Shown here: piece after piece, positions 53,620 to 62,896 of the stretch
Layout: the number at the start of each line of letters is the position of its first letter
Numbering within the stretch: the stretch's first letter is position 1
Source: JBBATK01 sp044228285
GTDB taxonomy: Bacteria > Bacteroidota > Ignavibacteria > Kapaibacteriales > NICIL-2
Length of the DNA stretch: 64,000 nt
Assembly (NCBI GenBank): GCA_044228285.1
Contig: JBGAVD010000007.1
Location: 1-64,000 of the forward strand
Direction of reading: 5' to 3'
The notes under the pieces: generated by a model
What the model saw: the letters and a program-made list of their open reading frames with translations, nothing else
Databases searched by the model: none
What the model was told of the DNA's origin: nothing
Translations under genes and position numbers: made by a program

Positions 53620-54957
53620 ATGATCGTTATGAAATTCGGTGGCAGTTCCGTGAAAACGGCAATTGCTATGCGATCCGCTGCAGAAATCGTGATATCGCAG
53701 TCAAGCCGACAGCCCTTGGTGATTTTGTCGGCCTGTGGAGGAATAACCGACAAGTTGCTTCATGCGTGTGAATGTGCAGCGCGTGCTCATGTCGACGATT
53801 TGCGTGTTGTCATTACCGAGATCCGACGGCATCATGTGCAGCTGTGTCAGGACTTACTCGCCGACACTCCATTCTACCCAGCTCTGCTTGAAGCAGTGGA
53901 ATTACTCCTCAGCGAACTGAGTGACTACTGTGAGGGCATGGCACTTCTTTGCGAGTGCACACCGCAATCACAGGATGCAGTCGCTTCATTCGGCGAGCGC
54001 CTTTCCACTACTATCTTCGCCGCACTTCTCAATGCAAGTGCATTGCCGACTGCATTGCACGACGCACGAAGCACGATGGTGACGGATCGACAATTCACCC
54101 GTGCACAGGCAGATCAGAGTCAGCTTTCATATAAAGCCTCACAACTTCTCGCGCCTCTGTTCCTCAGCCATAGCTGTGTTGTCAGCCAAGGTTTTATCGG
54201 CGCAACGAGTGATGGCATTGGCACTACCCTGGGGCGTGGCGGATCTGATTTGTCGGCAGCACTTATTGGTGCTGCTCTCAAGGCGGAAGAGATTCAGATT
54301 TGGACAGATGTGAGTGGCGTACTTAGCGCTGATCCACGCATTGTAGAGCAGACAAAGAGTATTGCTGCCATCAGTTTTTCAGAAATGCGTCAGCTCGCGT
54401 ACTTCGGCGCAAAGGTCTTGCATCCGGATACGATCAAACCGGCAGTTGATACATCGATACCCGTTCGCATACTCAACACCTTTCAACCCGATCATCCTGG
54501 CACCACCGTAGTCGCCGATGATCATGCTTCAGCACGTGATCATGACGGACTGCGCGCGTTGAGTTTACTACGCAATTGTGCGCTTGTTCGTCTTGATGTT
54601 GGCATGCACGAGCATGCAACCCAAGTCCTGGCAGAAACACTGCTCACTGCACGTCAGCACAACACCGAAGTCCTTCTCTGCTTTGCAGAAGAAGCCTCAC
54701 TCGGCATTGTCATTCGCAAAGCCGATATGCATTTATTAGAAGGTCATGGCCGTCGCATTGAAGTCTGCGATGTGCTCTGCGCCTGCGGCCCACACCTCAG
54801 TCATAGCAACTCCATCGGCAAGGTCAACTCTGCCCTGCAACCCTTTCATGCCTTAGCAATCCTGAGCGGTCTTAGTGATGTTGGCGTTCTTGCATTGCTA
54901 GATCCCGCAGTCTCTCTTCAGGCATTGCAAACCCTGCATGCTGATCTCGTATCATGA
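53620..54957 (+). CDS. lysC: Monofunctional aspartate kinase
   Basis: A 445-residue protein with the KFGGSSV motif at 5-11, TTLGRGGSDLSA and WTDVSGVLSADPRIV of the kinase domain (to about 290), and C-terminal ACT domains (about 315-440). It phosphorylates L-aspartate, the entry step to lysine, threonine and methionine, and is usually feedback-controlled through the ACT domains. There is no fused homoserine dehydrogenase. Start at ATG 53620 puts KFGG at the usual place. It ends in front of a strong bidirectional hairpin. Confidence 0.9.
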   Translation: MIVMKFGGSSVKTAIAMRSAAEIVISQSSRQPLVILSACGGITDKLLHACECAARAHVDDLRVVITEIRRHHVQLCQDLLADTPFYPALLEAVELLLSELSDYCEGMALLCECTPQSQDAVASFGERLSTTIFAALLNASALPTALHDARSTMVTDRQFTRAQADQSQLSYKASQLLAPLFLSHSCVVSQGFIGATSDGIGTTLGRGGSDLSAALIGAALKAEEIQIWTDVSGVLSADPRIVEQTKSIAAISFSEMRQLAYFGAKVLHPDTIKPAVDTSIPVRILNTFQPDHPGTTVVADDHASARDHDGLRALSLLRNCALVRLDVGMHEHATQVLAETLLTARQHNTEVLLCFAEEASLGIVIRKADMHLLEGHGRRIEVCDVLCACGPHLSHSNSIGKVNSALQPFHALAILSGLSDVGVLALLDPAVSLQALQTLHADLVS

Positions 54958-54966
54958 CAAATAAAA

Positions 54967-54994
54967 AACGCAGTCAGCTTCTGCTAACTGCGTT
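54967..54994. terminator. Bidirectional terminator between lysC and the FAH-family gene
   Basis: AACGCAGT-C-AGC, loop TTCT, GCT-A-ACTGCGTT. On the minus strand the stem is followed by TTTTTTATTTG and on the plus strand by TCTTCATTTTG, so it can stop both convergent transcripts. Confidence 0.8.
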
Positions 54995-55099
54995 CTTCAT
55001 TTTGTATCTATCGGAGTGTCATCTCAAGAGATTCTTCTTCAAGCCTTCACCGCTTCGCGGCTAGGGAGTCCGTCGAGGGTGAACTCTTGTAGCTCACAA

Positions 55100-56086
55100 C
55101 TACGGTCCAACTCGACGTACTGTGTTGTGAAGTATTCCCAAGCCCTCGACTTCGCATTCAACCACATCACCATCTTTGAGCCACATAGGAGGATTGAAGA
55201 CCTTAGAACCATTCAACTCCAGCAGGCATCCAGTACCACAAGTACCAGAGCCGATCACATCGCCCGGATACAGGGTTACACCGTAGCTGGCGCGTTCGAG
55301 TATTTGTGCAAAGGTCCAGGACATGTCTTGAACGTTTCCGCGCGAGACTTCTTGTCCGTTCACGCGACATATCATCTGCAGATTGTATTTCTCACCATTC
55401 GGCGTGGCAACTCGATGTGCTGCAAGTTCATCGCGGGTTGCGATCCATGGTCCGAGTGAGGTTGCAAAATCTTTACCCTTTGCTGGACCAAGATTCAGCT
55501 TCATTTCGTGCATCTGCAGTGCCCGTGCACTCCAATCGTTCATGACCATATAGCCAAAAATGTACTCGTCTGCTTCTGAGGCTTTAACGTTGGTACACTC
55601 TTTACCAATAACGATAGCGCACTCCAATTCAAAGTCAAGCTGGTTCAGATGCATGTCTTGAACTTCAACATCTCCGGGTCCTGTCACGGCATTGTGATTG
55701 GTGAAGTAAAAGATGGGAATCTCATCGAACTCAGGAATCATTTCAACTCCACGGTTGCGTCGGGCTGCTTCAACGTGCTGACGGAAGGCGTAGCCATCAC
55801 GCATGGACGTTGGCCGCGGAACTGGTGAGAGCAGCTCTGTTTCACTCAAAGGCATGCAGCACACTTCATCCCAACCTGACTTCAGAGCAGTTTCAATCTT
55901 GGCAGCATCGGCCAGCGCTGCGGCACCAAGATCAAGAAATTCAATGATGTCAGTTGGTAAATACCCTAAACTAAAATCTACTTCATGTTTTAAGAGTTCA
56001 TGTGCAAGAGCAAGGTCGACAACTGTCTGCTCATGAAGTAAGCCGAGACGCTCGTCGAAGTCGGCTAGATAGGTGACAAATTTCAT
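55100..56086 (-). CDS. Fumarylacetoacetate hydrolase (FAH) family protein
   Basis: ATG 56086 (MKFVTYL) gives 328 residues; an upstream ATG adds 22 odd residues. The FAH fold is shown by FYFTNHNAVTGPGD, the metal-ligand pair in LDFELECAIVIGKE, the VMNDWSARALQ box, KGKDFATSLGPW and PGDVIGSGTCGTGCLLEL. Members hydrolyse C-C bonds of 1,3-diketones such as fumarylacetoacetate in tyrosine catabolism. The exact substrate is not fixed by sequence alone. It is convergent with lysC across the strong hairpin at 54967-54994. Confidence 0.85.
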   Translation of the reverse strand: MKFVTYLADFDERLGLLHEQTVVDLALAHELLKHEVDFSLGYLPTDIIEFLDLGAAALADAAKIETALKSGWDEVCCMPLSETELLSPVPRPTSMRDGYAFRQHVEAARRNRGVEMIPEFDEIPIFYFTNHNAVTGPGDVEVQDMHLNQLDFELECAIVIGKECTNVKASEADEYIFGYMVMNDWSARALQMHEMKLNLGPAKGKDFATSLGPWIATRDELAAHRVATPNGEKYNLQMICRVNGQEVSRGNVQDMSWTFAQILERASYGVTLYPGDVIGSGTCGTGCLLELNGSKVFNPPMWLKDGDVVECEVEGLGILHNTVRRVGP

Positions 56087-56258
56087 AGTGCTTGTTTCAA
56101 TGTATAGTGAAGTACAAAAGTAGAGATTCTTCAACGAGTATGACACCAGCACAAGTTGTCAGAATCGGCAATTCCTGTTGAAACCGTGCGCTTAGGCCTG
56201 TGGGAACGGCATGCGAAGCATGCAACGTCTAGAGAAAAAGTCTCTTCAGCACCGATTC

Positions 56259-57887
56259 CTAGTGCACTCCGGGACTCAGGATGCGATGATAGAGCTTGAT
56301 AGATCGTGAGTGATACACCTCTTGGAACTCGCTCTGAACAATTTGGTATGCTGGGTCATGGAGCAAGGATTCATAGGAGCTCTGGCCATGACCGGTGACC
56401 ACCGGATTGTTATCGCGCGTGGCTACCACAAGCCACTGTGTTCGTTGCAGCTCAGCCCGCATTTGAGTACGCCAGAGCTCAGGCGCATCGTCAGCAAAAT
56501 AAAAGCAAGAGAAACCAAAACGCGACCATGGTGCTTCATGGATTTCTTGATAGACCGATATGATGCCCACGCCCATCACAAAGGTCTTGTCTGTAGGCTG
56601 ACGATGTTGCACTATATATCGACTCACCGCTTGCACTTGTTCACGCTCAAAGGAGATGCGCGACTCATCTTCAAAAAGCTTGGTATATGCAACTGGATTG
56701 GTTAGGTACAGGCGCAGGACGTCGAGTTGAGCAAGCCAGCGAGGCAAAGGACTAAAGAAGAGAAACAAGAGGGCAACGCAGGACCAGACGAGCTTCTTCG
56801 CAGCACTCTTTGTGGGAGATGTGCGAAACAGTTGCAGAAGTTCCGACCCGCCAATACCAGCCAACATCATCAGTGGAACATAGGCTCGCATGAAGTGATT
56901 CATGATGAACTTCTTCTCGACGATGATAGAGCACCAGAGGAACAGCGCCATCAAGAGGAGTACAGCAATGACGCTGTGCTGACGTCTCCTCTCGTTATAG
57001 AGTTCAGATGTTTGCGTGTTCAACACTGAGGCCGCGGCGCGGATAATGAGCAGCACCAGGGAGAGTGAAAATACATCACCGATGTACGTTGCTTGCGCCT
57101 TGAGGGCTGTTTTGACAAAGGCCATGTTGAGCGGAGGATGCGATGTGTATTGGCCTAAGAAGCTCAACACCTCAGCATAGGCTACTCGGATCTCGGGATC
57201 AAAGAAGCAGAAAAAGGATAACAGCAACCCAAGCACTAGTCCTGGAATCACAAAGACTGATGCGCGCAGTTCATCTCGAATGCTGCGTTTGAGAAGAACA
57301 ATGTCTGCAACAACAACAAAAGGCAAAACGATTCCAAAGGTGTATTTAAAGCCGATGACTAAGCCGCTGCACAGACCAATGAATACATGATCGAGGGCAC
57401 TGCGTTGCTCGCGTAGCACTAAGAGCACGAGGGCTGCAAAGAGAGGCATGGCAACGGTATCTGGGTGCATTACACCGGAGAAGCTTGCCACCACGTAACT
57501 GAAAGCATAGAGTACAGCGGCAATGAATGCGGCTTTTTTGTCTTTGTACACTTTCAGCAGCACGTATGCTAACCACGTGCAGGAGCCAAGTTGGAGTAAG
57601 AGATCTGCATAGCGGATGCCGTACTCTCCACTACCAAAGAGCGCTCGGATAGCCGCGTAGAAGTAGTAAAAGAGCGGTGGCTTGATGTCGATGAAATCCT
57701 TATAGATCTTCCCACCCTGTAGAATGCAATCCCCTGCTCGAGTAAAGACCACATGGTCTACCGACATAGGGAATGCGCAAAGCGGAAGCAGGATGACCAG
57801 AAGGCTACTCACGAGCACGAGCCAGTATCGAACACTCGTTTTGGAGAGTTCCTTGATGGAAGTGTACGGTGTGGGATCTTCAGACAT
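56259..57887 (-). CDS. GT39/ArnT-like polytopic glycosyltransferase
   Basis: A 542-residue protein with about 10-12 TM helices and a C-terminal periplasmic part. The first loop has the acidic DCILQGGKIYKDFIDIKPPLFYYFYA stretch (DIKPP box), typical of PMT/ArnT-type GT-C enzymes that take lipid-linked sugars. A later QERVQAVSRYIV-like soluble end is also typical. It starts 40 nt after trpS and probably shares its transcript. The acceptor is unknown. Confidence 0.8.
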   Translation of the reverse strand: MSEDPTPYTSIKELSKTSVRYWLVLVSSLLVILLPLCAFPMSVDHVVFTRAGDCILQGGKIYKDFIDIKPPLFYYFYAAIRALFGSGEYGIRYADLLLQLGSCTWLAYVLLKVYKDKKAAFIAAVLYAFSYVVASFSGVMHPDTVAMPLFAALVLLVLREQRSALDHVFIGLCSGLVIGFKYTFGIVLPFVVVADIVLLKRSIRDELRASVFVIPGLVLGLLLSFFCFFDPEIRVAYAEVLSFLGQYTSHPPLNMAFVKTALKAQATYIGDVFSLSLVLLIIRAAASVLNTQTSELYNERRRQHSVIAVLLLMALFLWCSIIVEKKFIMNHFMRAYVPLMMLAGIGGSELLQLFRTSPTKSAAKKLVWSCVALLFLFFSPLPRWLAQLDVLRLYLTNPVAYTKLFEDESRISFEREQVQAVSRYIVQHRQPTDKTFVMGVGIISVYQEIHEAPWSRFGFSCFYFADDAPELWRTQMRAELQRTQWLVVATRDNNPVVTGHGQSSYESLLHDPAYQIVQSEFQEVYHSRSIKLYHRILSPGVH

Positions 57888-57927
57888 TAGTGATCAGTCT
57901 TGGAGACAGAAACAGTTGCGCTGGAAC

Positions 57928-58974
57928 TCACTTAGCATCGCCAGACCAAAAGCCGACCTTCTTGTAGACGGTGCGTAGAGTACGAGCAGCTGAGCGTTGT
58001 GCCTTCTCCGCACCTGCTTGCAGCATACGTGTAAGCTCTGGCACATCTTCGCGAAACTGCTTGAAGCGCTTGCGAACTGGGCTCACAAACTCAACCATCA
58101 CATCGGCGAGAGCAGTTTTAAAATCTCCATAGCCTTTGCCTTCGAAGCTGCGTTCAATATCCGCTATCGTTTCTTTTGTGGCGATGTGGTAGAGCTCAAT
58201 GAGATTCGATATTCCTGGTCGCGAGTCGTCAAAGCGAACCTCAGAGCCAGAATCGGTAACAGCACGCTTTATCTTATTACGTATCTGCTCGTCAGAGTCT
58301 GTAAGAAAAATCGTAGCATTCAGGTTAGGATCCGACTTCGACATCTTCTTCAGCGGGTCCTGCAAACTCATGATGCGCGCACCGGTCTCCGAAATGTATG
58401 GCTCTGGCACTCGAAACGTCGGAGAGTATGCGTTGTTAAAACGCTGTGCGATGTCGCGACACAGTTCCATATGCTGCTTTTGATCATCCCCAACAGGAAC
58501 AAGATCTGTTTGATAGAGCAAGATGTCGGCAGCCATCAAAATGGGATAGGTAAACAATCCCACGTTGATATTGTCTTCATGCTGCGCTGATTTCTCTTTA
58601 AACTGCGTCATTCGGCTCGCCTCGCCATGCCCACAAAAAGTGCTGAGTACCCACGCGAGTTGAGCATGCGCTGGCACATGAGATTGCACAAAGAGAGTGG
58701 CTTTGGACGGGTCGACGCCGGCTGCCAAAAAAGTAGCGGCGCAATCAAGGGTACGACGGCGCAGTTCGGCGGGGACTTGTCGTGCAGTGATCGAATGCAA
58801 GTCAACAACGCAGAAGAAGCTGTCATAGGTATTCTGCAGATGCACCCAATTATTCAAAGCGCCGATCATGGTTCCCAGAGTGAGCTCGCCGCTGGGCTGC
58901 ACACCGCTAAAAATGATTGGTTTGCGCTCCGCAGGCTGCGGAGTTGTATTCTCGGTTGAGGTAGTGGAATTCAT
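57928..58974 (-). CDS. trpS: Tryptophanyl-tRNA synthetase
   Basis: ATG 58974 gives 348 residues, close to the usual 330-350. Class I motifs are present: SGVQPSGELTLGTMIGAL (HIGH-region) at about 25-42 and KKMSKSDPN (KMSKS) near 205; SHVPAHAQLAWVLSTFCG and DLVPVGDDQKQHMEL fit TrpS. The enzyme charges tRNA-Trp in the cytoplasm. It is divergent from the rhomboid gene across 223 bp. Confidence 0.93.
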   Translation of the reverse strand: MNSTTSTENTTPQPAERKPIIFSGVQPSGELTLGTMIGALNNWVHLQNTYDSFFCVVDLHSITARQVPAELRRRTLDCAATFLAAGVDPSKATLFVQSHVPAHAQLAWVLSTFCGHGEASRMTQFKEKSAQHEDNINVGLFTYPILMAADILLYQTDLVPVGDDQKQHMELCRDIAQRFNNAYSPTFRVPEPYISETGARIMSLQDPLKKMSKSDPNLNATIFLTDSDEQIRNKIKRAVTDSGSEVRFDDSRPGISNLIELYHIATKETIADIERSFEGKGYGDFKTALADVMVEFVSPVRKRFKQFREDVPELTRMLQAGAEKAQRSAARTLRTVYKKVGFWSGDAK

Positions 58975-59197
58975 AGAGTTGTACGAAAGAAACTGAGCTG
59001 GCAAAGATACGGTGTGGCGTGCAGAGAGCTGCGGGGCAGGCGGCAGAGCTTTTTGTGTGAGGACAGTGCGTTTTCTTAGCTGGCACGAGCAAAGAGCGGC
59101 TCAAGAGAAGAACAACGCTAGCCTTTGGTCCTGTGCTATATTCGTGCTCTCTGTTGACATCAGAGCCACAACGCTTTCCAATCTTGCTACAGAACGT

Positions 59198-59812
59198 ATG
59201 GATATCACAGCTGGACAAACACACTATGCCTTGCTCATCATGATGCTGACCATCGCGGCGAGCTTAGCAACGTTCTTTGTGCGCGGATTTGGCGAAACCG
59301 CCATTCTCGAGCCCTATCGCGTTATGCGTGGAGAGCGGTTCCATACTCTCATCACCGGAAATCTCATCCACGCCAATATTCCGCACCTGCTGTTCAACAT
59401 GCTCAGTTTTTACTTTTTTGCCTTTCCTTTAGAGCAAATAGTTGGGGGAACGAAGTTTCTGCTGATCTATATCGGTAGTATGCTGGTGGCTGATATCCCT
59501 TCGCTTATACGACACAGAGATAATCCAGAATACAAAACACTTGGTGCATCGGGGGCTGTCTCTGGTGTCATCTTTAGTATGATTTTGTTCTTTCCAACGA
59601 TGCGTATGGGCTTGTTTTTTCTGCCGCCGATCATCCCTGCATGGTTGTTTGGTCCTTTGTACTTGGCCTACAGTTTCTATGCATCACGGCAGGCGAATGA
59701 CAACATTAATCACGACGCCCACCTGTGGGGCGCGCTTGGTGGTGTCTTGGTAACAATACTCGTCATGCCTGAGTCACTGACTATTTTTGCTCTTGATATG
59801 GGCTGGATCTAA
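59198..59812 (+). CDS. Rhomboid-family intramembrane serine protease
   Basis: ATG 59198 gives 204 residues and about six TM helices. The catalytic serine is Ser118 in GASGAVSG and the catalytic histidine is His175 in HDAHLWGALGG. HANIPHLLFNM carries the conserved HxxxN of the oxyanion region. It should cut TM segments of partner proteins in the inner membrane. Upstream in-frame starts add unlikely sequence. Substrate unknown. Confidence 0.88.
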   Translation: MDITAGQTHYALLIMMLTIAASLATFFVRGFGETAILEPYRVMRGERFHTLITGNLIHANIPHLLFNMLSFYFFAFPLEQIVGGTKFLLIYIGSMLVADIPSLIRHRDNPEYKTLGASGAVSGVIFSMILFFPTMRMGLFFLPPIIPAWLFGPLYLAYSFYASRQANDNINHDAHLWGALGGVLVTILVMPESLTIFALDMGWI

Positions 59813-59869
59813 GTCGGCACCGGATTTCAGTTTTCCAAGATCTCGTTGCTCGCTGTACTGCGGACTCCT

Positions 59870-61324
59870 ATGAAATCGCTACGATCATCCAAGTTGATCT
59901 CGCTACTCCTTAGCTTCAATGAGGAGCGCATGAGGCGTTTTGGTTTATACCTGCACTCACCCTATTTCAACAGTAGCAAGACAATCACCTCCTGTTACGA
60001 TGCAATTGCTGAGTTCTATCCACGTTTTGACGATGAGCTCTTCAGTTTGGACGAGTTGGATAAACGGGTTTTCGGTACGGCAAAGGACTTTGACTACCAT
60101 CGCATCAACAATGTTCTCTCGGACGTTTACGAGTTAGCACTGAGTTTTCTCTCGCAGTTGTCCTTCGACGACAAAGACAATCTTGAGCGTTGGCACGTAC
60201 TGCCTCGCCTGCGCGAAGCGAGACTCGACAAGCAGTTCGAACAACAGCTGAAAAAGTATGAACGTATTCTCGATACGTCTGCTAACGATGACCTCAGTCA
60301 TCTCTACCGCAACTTCCTCCTGAATGAGAAAATTTGGTATAGCTCTGCACGAGATCCAGAGAGTCGTTTCGAGCATCTTCAAGGTCAATACGATACCATC
60401 TTGAATTTTGTGATGATACGCTTGGGGCGATTGGCAACACTGCTCTTGTTCGAGGAGTATCAAAGTAGTGTACAATTTCGCTTGCCCTTTCTGAGCGAGC
60501 TCGATCAGTTTTTTCAAAGCGATTCGGTTCCTGATGTTCCGGGAGTGAAAATGTGTCAGATCTCCTTCTTACTGATTCGCTATAGGAGAGACGAGGACTA
60601 CTATCGCCTGCGCGCTCTGCGCGACGAGTATCGGAACTTCTTTCATGCATCTGATCTAGGGTTCATCAACACCTTTCTGAATCAGCATGTAGTGTGGACG
60701 AATTACGAGCAAGGACGAACAGATCTCTACCCCTACATGGTTGAAGATCACAAAGAGAACGTTGTATCTGGACACTACAAGCGTAACGGAGTAATACCGT
60801 ATGCTGACTTTGTTCTCTATGTTCGAAGTGCTTGTATCGCCAGAGATTTTGACTGGGCTCAGACACTTGAGGATGAGTACTTGGCTTTGGTCATCGATGA
60901 AGAGCGGGAGAATTGTCTACATTTCAGTCATGCTGTTATCGCACGCACAAAGGGTTTGCAAAGAGAAGCACTGGCAGACTTGCAACGTGTAAACTTTAAA
61001 CTGCCGATTCTAGCCTTGCAAGTGAGGTCAATGAGTATCATGATAGCGTACGAATTGGAAGAGTTCGAAAGCTGTTTACGACAAATGGATGCTTTTCGAC
61101 ACTATCTTAAGTCACTCGAGAGTCTTCCCCCGCGATATATAGTCGCCCATCAGGATTTGCTCAGGTTGCTAAAACGACTCATCACCTTACATAGTCAGGC
61201 GCGTTCGAAACAACGCACTGAGGACCTTCGAGAGCTCCTCAACACAATCCAAAATTTGCCATACAATACCTTCAATGCGCGTAGTTGGCTCCACGCTCAA
61301 TGCTCAGGACTTTTAAACAGTTGA
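59870..61324 (+). CDS. Conserved-type helical protein of unknown function
   Basis: ATG 59870 gives 484 residues. The protein is nearly all-helical, with frequent Leu/Arg/Tyr/Glu repeats reminiscent of TPR-like or solenoid proteins. It has a Leu-rich N-terminus with a FGLYLHSPYFNSSKT phrase that recurs in FCB-group proteins of unknown role. No signal peptide or catalytic motif. It starts 57 nt after the rhomboid gene in the same direction. Confidence 0.7.
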   Translation: MKSLRSSKLISLLLSFNEERMRRFGLYLHSPYFNSSKTITSCYDAIAEFYPRFDDELFSLDELDKRVFGTAKDFDYHRINNVLSDVYELALSFLSQLSFDDKDNLERWHVLPRLREARLDKQFEQQLKKYERILDTSANDDLSHLYRNFLLNEKIWYSSARDPESRFEHLQGQYDTILNFVMIRLGRLATLLLFEEYQSSVQFRLPFLSELDQFFQSDSVPDVPGVKMCQISFLLIRYRRDEDYYRLRALRDEYRNFFHASDLGFINTFLNQHVVWTNYEQGRTDLYPYMVEDHKENVVSGHYKRNGVIPYADFVLYVRSACIARDFDWAQTLEDEYLALVIDEERENCLHFSHAVIARTKGLQREALADLQRVNFKLPILALQVRSMSIMIAYELEEFESCLRQMDAFRHYLKSLESLPPRYIVAHQDLLRLLKRLITLHSQARSKQRTEDLRELLNTIQNLPYNTFNARSWLHAQCSGLLNS

Positions 61325-62896
61325 TTACTGGCACCCAAGCTGCCAAATGAGCACTTTGAGTCTGAACCCCATCCTCCTCAGATAGCCCGTCGTGGAACTT
61401 TTTGCGTTCAAGAGAGATTAGACCGCAAGCATATTCGCGAAAAATCGGCCGCATTCGCACATTTCCCCATTTTCTTGCCATTCTAAAACCCCAGGATTTT
61501 CTCCACGCAAGCCCTTGCCTTTTCCGAGAGTTTTGTGTCAGCACTACCACACGCTGGCAGAATCAAGCTGTTCTAAGCTGAAATCGCGAAGTAGTGTGAA
61601 ACATAAAGCGAATGCTGGACAGTGATGGCACCGTCCTACACCAGCTCTTGGCGCTTCCTTTAAGAACTGATCCAGAAATCATGCAGCCCATGAAAGAAAT
61701 CACGAGTGTAGCTATGAAGAGCAAAGGTGGTCTGGCGGTGCGGGACACCGATCAGGCATGGCTTGACACGCACGAATCGGGATATCAGTTAACTAAGAAA
61801 AACGGTAGAGGCTCAACAAGCAAATCAGCCAGAGCATCACCTTCGCGCATTCGGCGTCTTGACCCCGAAGTCCACGTTCAGTCAGCTCGAACACAATCAG
61901 GAGATTCGGGACCTCCGATTGTCGAGTCTATCATGAAGCAATGGTCACAGTACCTCCATCGCTAGATAGCAACATGCGGACAGTGCAGTATCTCGTAGTT
62001 CGTATGGCTCAACAGACCAGGGGTTGAGATTGACACAAGGGCGCAATGGAATGTGCACTGCATTGGTAAACCATGTTGATGCTGACCTCAGAGAGATGCC
62101 AAATGGCGTGGTTCCTGAGCCGATAGCGCCTCCAGTCCGCAACAGACACTCAGGGGCTTTGTAAACAACAGGTAAAGACAAAACAAAATACTCCGGAAAG
62201 ACGGCAGCGGTGGTGACGCTGTTCCGAAACCGGAGTGATTAGCTCAATCTTGTAGCCTCCTACGTAGTAAATACGTAGTATTCTATCCCAGCTAATGCGC
62301 TAGCTTGTTGACGGAAAATCACGTCAGTAACTGGAACAAAGCCCAATTGGATGGGATTGACTGTTGATCTAGAAATAGCACAGTGCAGGGGTATACAAAT
62401 ATTTGGGCGCGAACATATTCGCAACACACCATTTTCAGTTTGGCAAGAGCCATTCACAACTGAAAAATAGCTAAGGGATCAACTTTCAATTGAGCCAGAA
62501 TCATGCAGCTTTTTTGCTGTGAGGGAGAGTATAAGGCTGGAAGTAATACTCTCATATTGATACAACCACGAGGATAGTATCTCATCCAATTCAGGCTCGG
62601 TGTTGCGGTAGCAAGAGCAGTCCAAAGGTCTCCGCATAATCGCTTTCAATCTCGTCAAGGAAGAGAATGATCGCTGACAGACAAGATGCGAATTCAGGGG
62701 TATCAGCTAGACTTTAGAGAACGTGCATTGAATCATCTTCTATGCAGCACTCTTCAGACGTGCAATAGCAATCACCTGATGAAACGAGGCTTTGGGTCGT
62801 GCCAGCTGACGACTTCCAGGCGGTCTTCGATTCATACGATCGATGATCTGGCCACTAAAGAAGTATATGATTTTCATAAACAAACAGAAGACAGAC
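61325..62896. other. Gene-poor stretch, possibly degraded coding DNA
   Basis: About 1.57 kb with no supportable intact gene. Short frames on both strands are broken by stops and none has a ribosome site or a recognised domain. A nested hairpin at 62190-62236 (outer arms ACTCCGG/CCGGAGT, inner arms CAGCG/CGCTG) might be an RNA element or terminator. On the minus strand at about 62580-62690 a short peptide phrase (LFLDEIESDYAETFGLLLL) looks protein-like and may be a remnant. Otherwise nothing recognised. Confidence 0.45.

Noticed and set aside
61612..61965. 117-codon frame in the gene-poor stretch
   Set aside because: No ribosome site, no domain, and it breaks off in stop-rich DNA; at best a remnant.
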